Of a DNA stretch of 6,255 nucleotides, positions 1 through 5,727 are shown one piece after another (within the stretch, counting starts at the first letter, position 1; the number at the start of each line of letters is the position of its first letter). Location of the stretch: positions 1 to 6,255 of the forward strand of contig CALNBC010000140.1 in NCBI GenBank assembly GCA_937874755.1, read 5' to 3'. This DNA comes from an uncultured Clostridia bacterium (GTDB taxonomy: Bacteria > Bacillota > Clostridia > Christensenellales > CALWSW01). The notes below the pieces were generated by a model that did not search any database, was not told the DNA's origin, and saw nothing but the letters and a program-made list of their open reading frames with translations. Position numbers and translations under genes: made by a program.

Positions 1-78
1 GCCGACGAACTCGAAATAATGGTAGACAAGGAATACTGGCCGCTGCCCAGCTACGGTGAAATGATGTTCTGCAACTGA
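1..78 (+). CDS. C-terminal end of probable type III glutamine synthetase (5' partial)
   Basis: Only the last 25 codons and the TGA stop (76-78) are present. The peptide begins ADELEIMVDK and ends with YWPLPSYGEMMFCN. An ADELE..V motif followed by WPLPxYxEMLF-like residues is how I remember the C-terminus of type III glutamine synthetases (GlnN, about 700 residues), which make glutamine from glutamate, ammonia and ATP in the cytoplasm. Type I enzymes (GlnA) end differently. The next gene starts 11 bases after the stop with its own GGAGG, so the two are probably co-transcribed. The call rests on a short tail, and the catalytic domain lies outside the window. Confidence 0.6.
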   Translation, partial: ADELEIMVDKEYWPLPSYGEMMFCN

Positions 79-89
79 CGGAGGTTACT

Positions 90-1487
90 ATGAACGAAAC
101 GAAGATATCCCCTGCCGAGAGCGCCCGCCGGACTACCTTCCTGCTGAACAGGCTGACGGTGCTGCGAACCCTGCTTAGGACGGAGCCCGCCGCAAGGCTC
201 GTCGAGCTTTGCGACTTTGTCGCCGCGGGAGACGCGACCTCAGCCGCGGCGAGATACCATTCCATGACCGCCGCGCTTTTAGACCAGCCGACGCGAAGGG
301 TCACCGGGGATATATTCAAGGACTTCCTCTTTTCGGAGATACTCGAATCCTCCAACCGCTTTTCGCTTATGGCCGCCGCGAGTCATTCCGACCCGCCGGT
401 GCTCCTCGCCATGGAAAAGGACCTCAAGATACTGCAAGAGCTGTTTGCCCTCGAATGCACCACCCTCATGGAATGGATTGGGGGCACGAGCAAGGGCGAA
501 GCGCAAGTTGCCCGCCCCGCTCAAAGCCAGCGTTTTGGAGGCGAAGAAAACATCTCGCGCATGGCTACTTCCGCCTGGGGTGGTGGCATATTCCCGAAGG
601 ACAAGCTCCGCGCGCGGGTTCCCGAACCCGCCGCCGCTGCGCGCCTGCCGGACAAGCTGGAGCTCTCGGGCTGGGTGCGCTGGGAATACAGCGACCCCGG
701 CGAGCGCGTAACATACGTTGCGGACGACGGACTTGCGGTGATTTACCGGCGCTTTCTCGCCGAGGAGGACTGGGGGCGTTTGGTGAACCCGCTCTATGAA
801 TTCCACAAGCAGTACGGCAGCGGCGAGTTCCTTCGCTACCGCGCGTTTGCGGATACGGACGAAGGTTTTGTTGGCATGGAGCTCGACGACCCGCCAATTT
901 GGGATGAAATCACCGTCAGCAACGGTCAAAAGGAGAGGCTCTATGCCAACACCCTCCGCTTTTTACACACAGGCAAGGGCGAACACGCCTTGCTTTACGG
1001 TCCGGGCGGCATGGGCAAGTCCAGCTTGGTGCTCGCCCTCGCCAAAGAGCTGCCCGAAATAAGGCTGGTGTTCATGGCGCGCAGGGACTTCGCTTCGAGC
1101 ATGTTGACGCTTCGAATGCTGGAGGAGCAACCCTTCCGTTTCATCGCCTTTTTTGACGACCTTTCCCTTTCTGAGCGAGAATACAGAAGGCTCAAATCCG
1201 CGGTCAAAGCCCAACTCCATTCGGGTAACTCCCTCATTTACGCCACTTCGACCAGTTCCCCGCCCGACTCCTCCGTGTTCGGTCTGGAAATCGGGTTTGA
1301 CATGCTAAAGCCCGAAGACTTCGAGCGCCACGTTAGGGACGAGATAAGGCGCAGCGGCACCATAGTCGATTATTCCGCCGTTTCCGACGCTTGCGTTCGC
1401 TGGCAAGAGCGGCGCGGCGAGCTGACCCTTCGCAGCGGAACAAGGCTTGCAGAGGCGATAGTCAGGGAGCAACACAGCAGCCGCTGA
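90..1487 (+). CDS. DUF815-like P-loop ATPase
   Basis: This 465-residue protein has an alpha-helical N-terminal region (about 1-190) and an AAA-type ATPase half. The Walker A motif GPGGMGKS is at 304-311, and a Walker B-like FIAFFDDL with acidic Asp356/Asp357 is at 351-358. The stretch around 238-252 (FHKQYGSGEFLRYRAF), the block QKERLYANTLRFL at 280-292 and LIYATS at 382-387 match the layout of the DUF815 ATP-binding family. That family has no settled function, and no reaction can be assigned. Start: ATG at 90, with GGAGG at 80-84 five bases upstream. It lies 11 bases behind the probable glutamine synthetase gene and is likely in its operon. Odd point: after LIYATS the usual NRRH segment appears to be missing, and the expected SDRFGL reads SSVFGL at 394-399, so the domain seems shortened. 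Confidence 0.8.
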   Translation: MNETKISPAESARRTTFLLNRLTVLRTLLRTEPAARLVELCDFVAAGDATSAAARYHSMTAALLDQPTRRVTGDIFKDFLFSEILESSNRFSLMAAASHSDPPVLLAMEKDLKILQELFALECTTLMEWIGGTSKGEAQVARPAQSQRFGGEENISRMATSAWGGGIFPKDKLRARVPEPAAAARLPDKLELSGWVRWEYSDPGERVTYVADDGLAVIYRRFLAEEDWGRLVNPLYEFHKQYGSGEFLRYRAFADTDEGFVGMELDDPPIWDEITVSNGQKERLYANTLRFLHTGKGEHALLYGPGGMGKSSLVLALAKELPEIRLVFMARRDFASSMLTLRMLEEQPFRFIAFFDDLSLSEREYRRLKSAVKAQLHSGNSLIYATSTSSPPDSSVFGLEIGFDMLKPEDFERHVRDEIRRSGTIVDYSAVSDACVRWQERRGELTLRSGTRLAEAIVREQHSSR

Positions 1488-1497
1488 GCCTCCATAC

Positions 1498-1526
1498 TTG
1501 CACCGGACATGGATATGTGATACTAT
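1498..1526 (+). promoter_or_regulatory. Candidate promoter for yebC (extended -10)
   Basis: TTGCAC (1498-1503) is separated by 17 bases from TACTAT (1521-1526). A TGA at 1518-1520 gives an extended -10 (TGnTACTAT). The -35 matches the consensus at only three positions and the -10 at four, so the extended TG carries much of the call. The predicted start of transcription is near 1533, giving a leader of about 60 bases. No intrinsic terminator was seen after the preceding gene, so read-through into yebC is possible. Confidence 0.4.
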
Positions 1527-1595
1527 TTCATGGATTTACTCAGTTTTTACGTTTGATTACGTTAATTATTTATAGGTTTTTTAGGAGGGTTAGCA

Positions 1596-2348
1596 ATGTC
1601 CGGCCATTCCAAGTGGGCAAATATCAAAAATAAAAAAGCTAAGACTGACGCCGTTAAAGGCAAAATCTTTACAAAGATAGGCCGCGAGCTGGTCATGGCA
1701 GTCAAGCAGGGGGGCGGACCTGACCCGTCTGCCAACTCAAAGCTCAAGGACGTAATCGCCAAGGCAAAGGCCGCAAACATGCCGAACGACAATATCAACC
1801 GCTCTATCAAAAAGGCGGCGGGCGAGGGCGACGCGGACAATTACGACAGCATCACCTACGAAGGCTACGGTCCCTGCGGCGTCGCAGTAATAGTCGACGC
1901 GCTGACGGACAACCGCAACCGCACCGCTTCTGACATTCGCCACCTGTTTGACAAATTCGGCAACGGGCTGGGCAACACGGGTTGCGTCGGCTGGATGTTC
2001 GACAAAAAGGGCGTCATCGTAATCGAGCGCACCTCCTCTATGGACGAAGACGAGGTCATGATGACCGCGCTAGATGCGGGTGCCGAGGATTTCGCCACCC
2101 AAGACGACGCTTTCGAGGTAATGACCGCACCCGAGGATTTTTCCGTTGTGCGCGAAGCTCTAGAAAACGCCGGTTACGAGTTCATCTCTGCCGAGTTGGA
2201 CATGATACCCAAAACCACAGTCGCGATAACCGACGGCGAAGACGCCGAAAAGGTGCTCCGTCTCATCGAAAATCTCGAGGACAACGACGACGTGCAAAAC
2301 GTCTATCACAACGCCGACCTGCCCGAAGAAGAGGAAGAAGACTACTGA
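1596..2348 (+). CDS. yebC: YebC/PmpR/TACO1 family protein
   Basis: The 250-residue protein has the usual family length and its near-invariant N-terminus [19 protein letters not shown]. The second domain carries [19 protein letters not shown] (88-106) and [14 protein letters not shown] (126-139). It ends in an acidic tail, EEEEEDY. The family was long annotated as a transcriptional regulator (PmpR). Its mitochondrial relative TACO1 activates translation, and bacterial members have been linked to relief of ribosome stalling at proline stretches, so a cytoplasmic role in translation is likely. Start: ATG at 1596, six bases after AGGAGGG (1583-1589). The gene is followed by a strong terminator and appears to be a single-gene unit. 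It lacks the ruvC/ruvA neighbours it has in many bacteria. Confidence 0.96.
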   Translation: MSGHSKWANIKNKKAKTDAVKGKIFTKIGRELVMAVKQGGGPDPSANSKLKDVIAKAKAANMPNDNINRSIKKAAGEGDADNYDSITYEGYGPCGVAVIVDALTDNRNRTASDIRHLFDKFGNGLGNTGCVGWMFDKKGVIVIERTSSMDEDEVMMTALDAGAEDFATQDDAFEVMTAPEDFSVVREALENAGYEFISAELDMIPKTTVAITDGEDAEKVLRLIENLEDNDDVQNVYHNADLPEEEEEDY

Positions 2349-2373
2349 ACAAAGCATAGCTTGGCAGGTACCC

Positions 2374-2403
2374 AAAAACCCGCAGAAGACCCGCGGGTTT
2401 TTT
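2374..2403 (+). terminator. Intrinsic terminator after yebC
   Basis: A perfect 10-bp stem, AAAAACCCGC (2374-2383) with GCGGGTTTTT (2393-2402), encloses a 9-base loop and runs into a T tract at 2398-2403. It starts 26 bases after the yebC stop codon. It cleanly separates yebC from the mntP transcription unit, whose -35 element begins 18 bases further on. Confidence 0.92.
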
Positions 2404-2420
2404 GCTGCCTTTGAAGCGGC

Positions 2421-2450
2421 TTGACAGATACGCGCCATTTGTGTTAGCTT
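2421..2450 (+). promoter_or_regulatory. Promoter for the mntP riboswitch transcript
   Basis: A consensus -35, TTGACA, is at 2421-2426. After an 18-base spacer comes a weak -10, TAGCTT (2445-2450), preceded by TGT (2442-2444), which supplies the extended -10 TG. Transcription would start near 2457, exactly where the 5' strand of the riboswitch P1 helix begins. This agreement supports the placement despite the poor -10. A better -10 match (TGTAAT, 2451-2456) lies 24 bases from the -35, which is too far. Confidence 0.6.
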
Positions 2451-2456
2451 TGTAAT

Positions 2457-2565
2457 GTTAAAGGGGAGTAGTCAGCGGCTATTTAGCCTATGTGCGGCTC
2501 AACATGCTCCGGCGATGCGCCGGTGGGCGCACGCCTTTCACCATGAATGGGACGAGACTTTTGAC
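2457..2565 (+). promoter_or_regulatory. Manganese riboswitch aptamer (yybP-ykoY family)
   Basis: The hallmark AAAGGGGAGTAG (2460-2471) is followed at 2499-2512 by TCAACATGCTCCGG, and the 3' side carries GACGAGACTTTTGAC (2551-2565). These are the conserved blocks of the yybP-ykoY class, which senses Mn2+ directly. Visible helices: GTTAAA (2457-2462) with TTTGAC (2560-2565) closes the aptamer; GGCT/AGCC (2477-2480 with 2485-2488); CCGGCG/CGCCGG (2509-2514 with 2518-2523); and GGTG/CACC (2522-2525 with 2539-2542), partly competing with the previous one. The downstream gene is mntP, the classical partner. Metal-bound aptamer should hold the closing helix and so prevent the overlapping terminator, giving more expression when Mn2+ is high. 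Confidence 0.92.
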
Positions 2566-2594
2566 GCAAATTTTGCGTCATCGGTCTCTTTTTT
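2554..2594 (+). terminator. Riboswitch expression platform: terminator hairpin
   Basis: The stem is GAGAC (2554-2558) with GTCTC (2584-2588), a 3x3 internal loop, and an inner perfect TGACGCAA/TTGCGTCA (2562-2569 with 2573-2580) with a 3-base loop. Six T residues follow (2589-2594). Its 5' strand overlaps the 3' strand of the aptamer closing helix (2560-2565), so the two structures are mutually exclusive. This is the layout expected for a transcriptional ON switch. Confidence 0.88.
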
Positions 2595-2620
2595 ATTATG
2601 CGGATAATACGGAGGACAAG

Positions 2621-3166
2621 ATGTCTATTTGGGAAATAGTCGCGATCGGACTGGGGCTTTCGATGGACGCGGCCGCGGTCACGCTGTGCGACGCTATGGG
2701 CTATCGCGATATGCCGCCCGCCATGCGTGCCTCGCTGCCCGTTGCCTTCGGTCTTTTCCAAGGGGTGATGCCCCTGCTGGGCTACTTTTTGGGCAGCTTG
2801 TTTTCCGACTTTATTTCGCGCTACGCGGGGATAACGACACTTGTCATCCTCGCTTTCATAGGCGCGAACATGATAAAAGGCGCGTTTGAGCAAAAGTGCG
2901 ACTCCTCGCAGAAATTCACATTCCTCACCCTTTTGCTCCAGTCCATCGCAACCAGCATAGACGCGTTTGCCGTAGGGGTCAGCTTTTATGCTATGGGCGC
3001 AAACATCGCCTTTGCTGCACCGATCATCGCGCTCACGACCTTTTGCTGCTCGCTTGTCGCACTTGCTTTCGGCAAGCGTTTGGGCGAAAGTTTTGGGCAA
3101 AAAGCACAAATAGCAGGCGGTGTCGTGCTTATACTCATAGGCATAAAGTCCGCGCTGGGAATATAG
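2621..3166 (+). CDS. mntP: Manganese efflux pump MntP
   Basis: This is a 181-residue integral membrane protein of about six helices, close to the usual MntP length of about 188. It exports Mn2+ across the cytoplasmic membrane. Diagnostic motifs are GLSMDAAAV with Asp16 (residues 12-20), FGLFQGVMPLLGY (43-55), the second-half repeat ATSIDAFAVGV with Asp114 (110-120) and the C-terminal GKRLGESFGQKAQIAGG (151-167). The two Asp-containing repeats are the family hallmark. Start: ATG at 2621, with GGAGG at 2611-2615 five bases upstream. An in-frame start further upstream (2492) would lie within the riboswitch and is rejected. Control is by the manganese riboswitch directly upstream. The TauE-like pair follows after 44 bases without a terminator. 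Confidence 0.95.
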   Translation: MSIWEIVAIGLGLSMDAAAVTLCDAMGYRDMPPAMRASLPVAFGLFQGVMPLLGYFLGSLFSDFISRYAGITTLVILAFIGANMIKGAFEQKCDSSQKFTFLTLLLQSIATSIDAFAVGVSFYAMGANIAFAAPIIALTTFCCSLVALAFGKRLGESFGQKAQIAGGVVLILIGIKSALGI

Positions 3167-3190
3167 CAAAGGGGTTTTTGGGAAACCTAT

Positions 3191-3202
3191 CCCCAAAGGG
3201 GG
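3191..3202 (+). promoter_or_regulatory. Small hairpin covering the ribosome binding site of the first TauE gene
   Basis: CCCC (3191-3194), a three-base AAA loop and GGGG (3198-3201) can fold so that the Shine-Dalgarno GGGGGA (3198-3203) of the gene at 3211 is paired. An alternative hairpin, TTTGGG (3177-3182) with CCCAAA (3192-3197), would free it. Only four pairs hold the first fold, so this is a modest, speculative translation control point in the 44-base mntP to TauE gap. Confidence 0.3.
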
Positions 3203-3210
3203 ATTTGCGC

Positions 3211-3591
3211 ATGAACATAGAAAGCAAATTCAAAAAAGCCGTTTCCTCTGTTCGGGGAAGGGCTTTTTTTGGAATAGCGACGGGGCTTATCAACGGGCTG
3301 TTCGCTTCGGGAGGCGGACTGGTGGTAGTCCCCGCGCTCAAAGCCCAGGGGCTTAACCAGCAAAAGGCGCAGGCTACCACACTCGGGTTCATACTGCCGC
3401 TTTCCGTGCTCACAACTATAGGTTATGTAATCGGAACCGGATTCCCCGAGGGCTGGCTGCTTGCGGCAATCGGTGCTACGGCGGGCGGCGGAGTTGGGGC
3501 ATGGTTGCTCGGCAAAGTTGCAAATGTGTGGCTCAATCGGGTGTTTTGCGCACTCATGCTTTATGCAGGAATCAGGATGCTGCTGTTTTGA
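3211..3591 (+). CDS. Half-length TauE/SafE family membrane protein, first of a pair
   Basis: This 126-residue protein has about four predicted membrane helices (near 19-43, 56-75, 81-100, 107-125). The Gly-rich signature GLINGLFASGGGLVVVPAL (25-43) is typical of the TauE/SafE (DUF81) family, whose full-length members have about 250 residues in two homologous halves and export sulfite, sulfoacetate or other organic anions. A short basic N-terminus (MNIESKFKKA) precedes helix 1. Start: ATG at 3211, seven bases after GGGGG (3198-3202). Longer in-frame starts reach back into mntP and are rejected. The stop TGA (3589-3591) overlaps the next ATG, so the two halves are translationally coupled and probably pair into one transporter. 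The substrate is unknown. Following mntP without a terminator, it may share the Mn riboswitch. Confidence 0.85.
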   Translation: MNIESKFKKAVSSVRGRAFFGIATGLINGLFASGGGLVVVPALKAQGLNQQKAQATTLGFILPLSVLTTIGYVIGTGFPEGWLLAAIGATAGGGVGAWLLGKVANVWLNRVFCALMLYAGIRMLLF

Positions 3592-3953
3592 TGTACATAA
3601 TCATCGGCTTTTTATCGGGCATAATCTCGGGCGCGGGCATGGGTGGCGGAACGGTGCTCATCCCCATGCTTACGCTGCTGCTCGCCACACCCCAAAAAGA
3701 AGCGCAGACAATCAACTTCCTCGCTTACCTCCCCGCGGCGGCAGTCGCGCTGTTTTTGCACAGCCGCGCAAAGCGCGTGAGCTGGGATTTGGTGTTGCCC
3801 GTTTTGTCCTGGGGCATATTGGGCTCGGCGGCGGGGCTCACCCTCGCACTCGTAGTTCCCGCGGACCTTTTGAAGCGTTTTTTTGGCGCATTTTTGATTG
3901 TCCTCGCGATACTCCAGTGGGTAAACGGAAACAAAAAGGATAAAAACGCATAA
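3591..3953 (+). CDS. Half-length TauE/SafE family membrane protein, second of a pair
   Basis: This 120-residue protein has about four predicted membrane helices and its own copy of the family signature, GFLSGIISGAGMGGGTVLIP (6-25), followed by INFLAYLPAA (41-50). The tail NGNKKDKNA is basic and polar. ATG at 3591 overlaps the TGA of the preceding gene by one base (TGATG), and no good independent ribosome binding site is visible, so translation probably depends on the first half. Together the pair totals 246 residues, about one full-length TauE/SafE protein, which suggests a heterodimeric carrier. A longer in-frame start (3501) inside the first gene is rejected. Its TAA stop (3951-3953) lies in one arm of a hairpin whose other arm holds the next start codon. 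Confidence 0.85.
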   Translation: MYIIIGFLSGIISGAGMGGGTVLIPMLTLLLATPQKEAQTINFLAYLPAAAVALFLHSRAKRVSWDLVLPVLSWGILGSAAGLTLALVVPADLLKRFFGAFLIVLAILQWVNGNKKDKNA

Positions 3954-3985
3954 CCTGTTGCATAGGGGGAGGAATTCAGGTTATG
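3949..3985 (+). repeat. Inverted repeat linking TauE stop and ylmC start
   Basis: CATAACCTG (3949-3957) and CAGGTTATG (3977-3985) are perfect 9-base inverted copies separated by 19 bases. The 5' arm contains the TAA stop of the second TauE gene. The loop contains the ribosome binding site GGGGGAGG (3965-3972). The 3' arm contains the ATG of the next gene (3983-3985). In RNA this would bury the start codon until a ribosome finishing the upstream gene opens the stem. No T tract follows, so it is not a terminator. Confidence 0.7.
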
Positions 3986-4225
3986 AAAATGACATTTGAC
4001 GAGCTCTGTTCCAAAGAAGTCGTCAACGTTTGCGATGGGCGCAAGCTCGGGCATATTGAGGATCTTTGCTTAGAGCTTTCGGACGGCAGAATACTAAGTA
4101 TAATAGTTCCGGGTCGCAGCAAGTTCTTCGGGCTTATCAAGTCCGAGGAAGAAATCGTCATACCGTACTGCAAAATAGTGAAATTCGGTACCGACGTGAT
4201 ACTTGTGGATATCGGCTCGGCGTGA
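3983..4225 (+). CDS. YlmC/YmxH family PRC-barrel protein
   Basis: The 80-residue protein consists of one PRC-barrel-like domain. It shows the family pattern FDELCSKEVVNVCDGRKLG (5-23), then IVPGRSKFFGL (41-51), EEIVIPY (56-62) and a final DVILVD. Members are small beta-barrel proteins common in spore-forming Bacillota and are annotated as sporulation proteins. A precise biochemical role is not known. Start: ATG at 3983, ten bases after GGGGGAGG. A second ATG at 3989 is possible but further from the site. It lies 29 bases behind the TauE pair and is probably the last gene of that operon. A new promoter begins shortly after its stop. It is often found beside nrdR and yfiH, as here. Confidence 0.88.
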   Translation: MKMTFDELCSKEVVNVCDGRKLGHIEDLCLELSDGRILSIIVPGRSKFFGLIKSEEEIVIPYCKIVKFGTDVILVDIGSA

Positions 4226-4249
4226 GTGCTTAGGCTTCTTGTGCATCGA

Positions 4250-4279
4250 TTGCCAAGAGCATACAACACATGGTATAAT
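4250..4279 (+). promoter_or_regulatory. Strong promoter for nrdR-yfiH
   Basis: TTGCCA (4250-4255, five of six consensus bases), an 18-base spacer and a perfect TATAAT (4274-4279) preceded by TGG (4271-4273) form an extended -10 promoter. Transcription should start near 4286, giving a leader of about 55 bases before the nrdR ATG. The -10 lies within the left arm of an inverted repeat (4268-4305), so repressor control is plausible. Confidence 0.85.
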
Positions 4280-4305
4280 CAATTATTCCTGCATTGATAC
4301 CATGT
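4268..4305 (+). promoter_or_regulatory. Inverted repeat over the nrdR -10 region: candidate operator
   Basis: ACATGGTAT (4268-4276) and ATACCATGT (4297-4305) are perfect 9-base inverted copies. An alternative pairing also joins TCAAT (4279-4283) with ATTGA (4293-4297) after a bulge. The left arm overlaps the TATAAT and the right arm lies past the predicted transcription start, so it would act mainly as DNA. It does not resemble the NrdR box, whose consensus I recall as near ACACTATATATAGTGT. The binding protein is unknown. Confidence 0.5.
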
Positions 4306-4306
4306 A

Positions 4307-4331
4307 GGACAAGTTGTCCAAGATTTTTTTT
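4307..4331 (+). promoter_or_regulatory. Palindrome plus T tract in the nrdR leader
   Basis: GGACAAGTTGTCC (4307-4319) is a 13-base palindrome with a single central base. In RNA it makes GGACA/TGTCC with an AGT loop, followed by AAGA and eight T residues (4324-4331). It could be an operator half or a weak attenuator. A competing pairing of TCCAA (4317-4321) with TTGGG (4330-4334) would cover the ribosome binding site GGGGG (4332-4336). The short stem and the gap before the T tract make termination uncertain. Confidence 0.35.
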
Positions 4332-4341
4332 GGGGGTCACA

Positions 4342-4806
4342 ATGAAGTGTCTTTATTGCGGTTATGCCGAGAGCAAGGTAATCGATTCGCGCCCGACTGA
4401 AGAGGGTAGCTCCATCCGGCGCAGGCGGGAGTGCTTGCATTGCGGCAAGCGGTTCACCACCTATGAGCGCATCGAGGAGATACCCATCATGGTCGTCAAA
4501 AAGGACGGCAGGCGGGAACCCTACGACGGCAACAAGGTGCTTTCGGGCATACGCAAGGCATGCGAAAAGCGCCCAATACCATCTAGCGAAGTCGAGCGCG
4601 TGGCGGACGATGTGACCCGCGAGGTCTTCAACCTGCTCGACCAAGAGATTACCTCGGAACAGATAGGCAACATCATCATGAGCAAGCTCAAGGAGCTGGA
4701 CGATGTCGCGTATGTCCGGTTTGCCTCGGTTTACCGCCAGTTTACGGATATAGACGCATTCATGAAAGAGATGCGCCTGTTGCTCGAAGAAAAGGAATCC
4801 AAATGA
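4342..4806 (+). CDS. nrdR: Transcriptional repressor NrdR
   Basis: The 154-residue protein has the usual NrdR length. It represses ribonucleotide reductase genes according to bound ATP/dATP. The N-terminal zinc ribbon is complete: MKCLYCGY with Cys3 and Cys6, and [18 protein letters not shown] with Cys31 and Cys34. The ATP-cone domain runs from about 49 to 137, beginning [20 protein letters not shown] and ending [13 protein letters not shown]. Start: ATG at 4342 with GGGGG (4332-4336) five bases upstream. An in-frame ATG at 4294 lies within the operator region and would add 16 residues before the zinc finger, so it is rejected. The stop overlaps the yfiH start by four bases (ATGA). No ribonucleotide reductase gene is in the window, so its targets are elsewhere. 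Confidence 0.97.
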   Translation: MKCLYCGYAESKVIDSRPTEEGSSIRRRRECLHCGKRFTTYERIEEIPIMVVKKDGRREPYDGNKVLSGIRKACEKRPIPSSEVERVADDVTREVFNLLDQEITSEQIGNIIMSKLKELDDVAYVRFASVYRQFTDIDAFMKEMRLLLEEKESK

Positions 4807-5651
4807 CCTCATTTGAACAGGAATACAAGCGCGTTATGAAAGGGTATACCCTCGCGTACAGCGGGGGCATTTGCTTTTGCCTCCTGCCGTTACTTAGTGA
4901 AGCGGGCTGCGACCACGGCTTTACCCAAAGGTTCGGCGGCGTCAGCCCCGCGCCGATGGACAGCCTCAACCTCGGACACAACAGACCCGACGACCCAAAG
5001 AATATAGACGAAAACTACAAAAGGTTCGCCCGCGCCGCAGGGTTCGCCCTCGATTCCGCCGCCATAGTCAACTATTGCCATGGTGACGGCGTGGAGGTCG
5101 CGACAGGGCACGAACGGGGCTACGGCTTCCCCGGCGGGCCCCGCTTCCCCGAATGCGACGGCCTTGTCACAGCCGACCCCAACGTGACATTGATTACGCT
5201 GCACGCGGACTGTATGCCGGTATTCCTGTTCGACCCGGTCAAAAAGGTCGGGGGGATGGTGCACGCGGGATGGAAGGGCGCCAGCCTTAGAATAGGCAAA
5301 AAGGCGGTGCTGCGCATGATTTCGGAGTTCGGCTGCGATAGCCGCGACGTACTCGCCGGTATAGGTCCCTCGATTTGCCAAGATTGCTTCGAGGTGGACG
5401 ACGACGTACACTCCATTTTTGCCGAAGCGTTCCCCAAAGCAGAGTGCTCCATTTACGACGATGCGCGGCAGAAATACTTAATAGACCTTTGGAAGATAAT
5501 GGCTGCTCAGCTCGTCGAAGCGGGGATTGAGCCGCAACACATACAAATCAGCGGTCAGTGCACCTGCTGCAATGCCGACTATTTTTCTTACCGCAGGGAC
5601 AAAAAACTCTATGGCGGGACGGGAGCCATGGCGGCGTACCTGAGAGTGTAA
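4803..5651 (+). CDS. yfiH: YfiH/LACC1 family protein (PgeF / purine nucleoside phosphorylase-type)
   Basis: The 282-residue protein contains the metal/active-site triad of the YfiH (DUF152, Cu-polyphenol oxidase) fold: His93 in YCHGDGV, Cys137 in LHADCMPV and His154 in MVHAGWKG. It also has CDGLVT (118-123), [13 protein letters not shown] (186-198) and the C-terminal FSYRRD (261-266). Family members were annotated as laccases. Related proteins act on purine nucleosides (phosphorolysis, deamination), and E. coli PgeF removes wrongly placed L-Ser from peptidoglycan precursors, so the exact reaction here is open. Start: ATG at 4803 overlaps the nrdR stop (ATGA), with AAGGA at 4792-4796 inside the end of nrdR. 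A later ATG at 4836 is less well placed. It has a somewhat long N-terminal lead. Translation is probably coupled to nrdR. Confidence 0.92.
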   Translation: MTSFEQEYKRVMKGYTLAYSGGICFCLLPLLSEAGCDHGFTQRFGGVSPAPMDSLNLGHNRPDDPKNIDENYKRFARAAGFALDSAAIVNYCHGDGVEVATGHERGYGFPGGPRFPECDGLVTADPNVTLITLHADCMPVFLFDPVKKVGGMVHAGWKGASLRIGKKAVLRMISEFGCDSRDVLAGIGPSICQDCFEVDDDVHSIFAEAFPKAECSIYDDARQKYLIDLWKIMAAQLVEAGIEPQHIQISGQCTCCNADYFSYRRDKKLYGGTGAMAAYLRV

Positions 5652-5727
5652 TTATTTATTTTTTGCTTGATGCTCGTCATACGCAAAAAATGCTTTCAAA
5701 ACACAAAGTGTAAAATTAACCTCGCAT

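Noticed and set aside
279..929. Minus-strand open frame of 216 codons opposite the DUF815 gene
   Set aside because: No family features or ribosome binding site were seen. It is antisense to a recognisable gene in GC-rich DNA where long shadow frames are expected.
2492..2620. Longer in-frame start for mntP at 2492
   Set aside because: This stretch is the manganese riboswitch and its terminator. The ATG at 2621 has a well spaced GGAGG and begins the conserved MntP N-terminus.
2483..3196. Minus-strand open frame of 237 codons opposite mntP
   Set aside because: It runs across the riboswitch and mntP and shows no recognisable motif. It is a shadow of the sense coding pattern.
2896..3210. Longer start of the first TauE gene reaching into mntP
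   Set aside because: The extra residues are an out-of-frame shadow of mntP. The TauE signature and a Shine-Dalgarno site support ATG at 3211.
3501..3590. Longer start of the second TauE gene
   Set aside because: The extension is a shadow of the first TauE gene in another frame. The hydrophobic family N-terminus begins at 3591.
4228..4262. Partial inverted repeat TGCTTAGGC / GCCAAGAGCA after ylmC as a terminator
   Set aside because: The stem is interrupted, there is no T tract, and its 3' arm overlaps the -35 of the nrdR promoter.
4294..4341. Longer in-frame start for nrdR at 4294
   Set aside because: It would put 16 unrelated residues before the zinc-ribbon MKCLYCG, and it lies within the inverted repeat over the promoter. 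The ATG at 4342 has a proper ribosome binding site.
5658..5691. Inverted repeat ATTTTTTGC / GCAAAAAAT after yfiH as a terminator
   Set aside because: The pairing is perfect (5658-5666 with 5683-5691), but the T run is on the 5' side and no T tract follows on either strand. The stem is weak.
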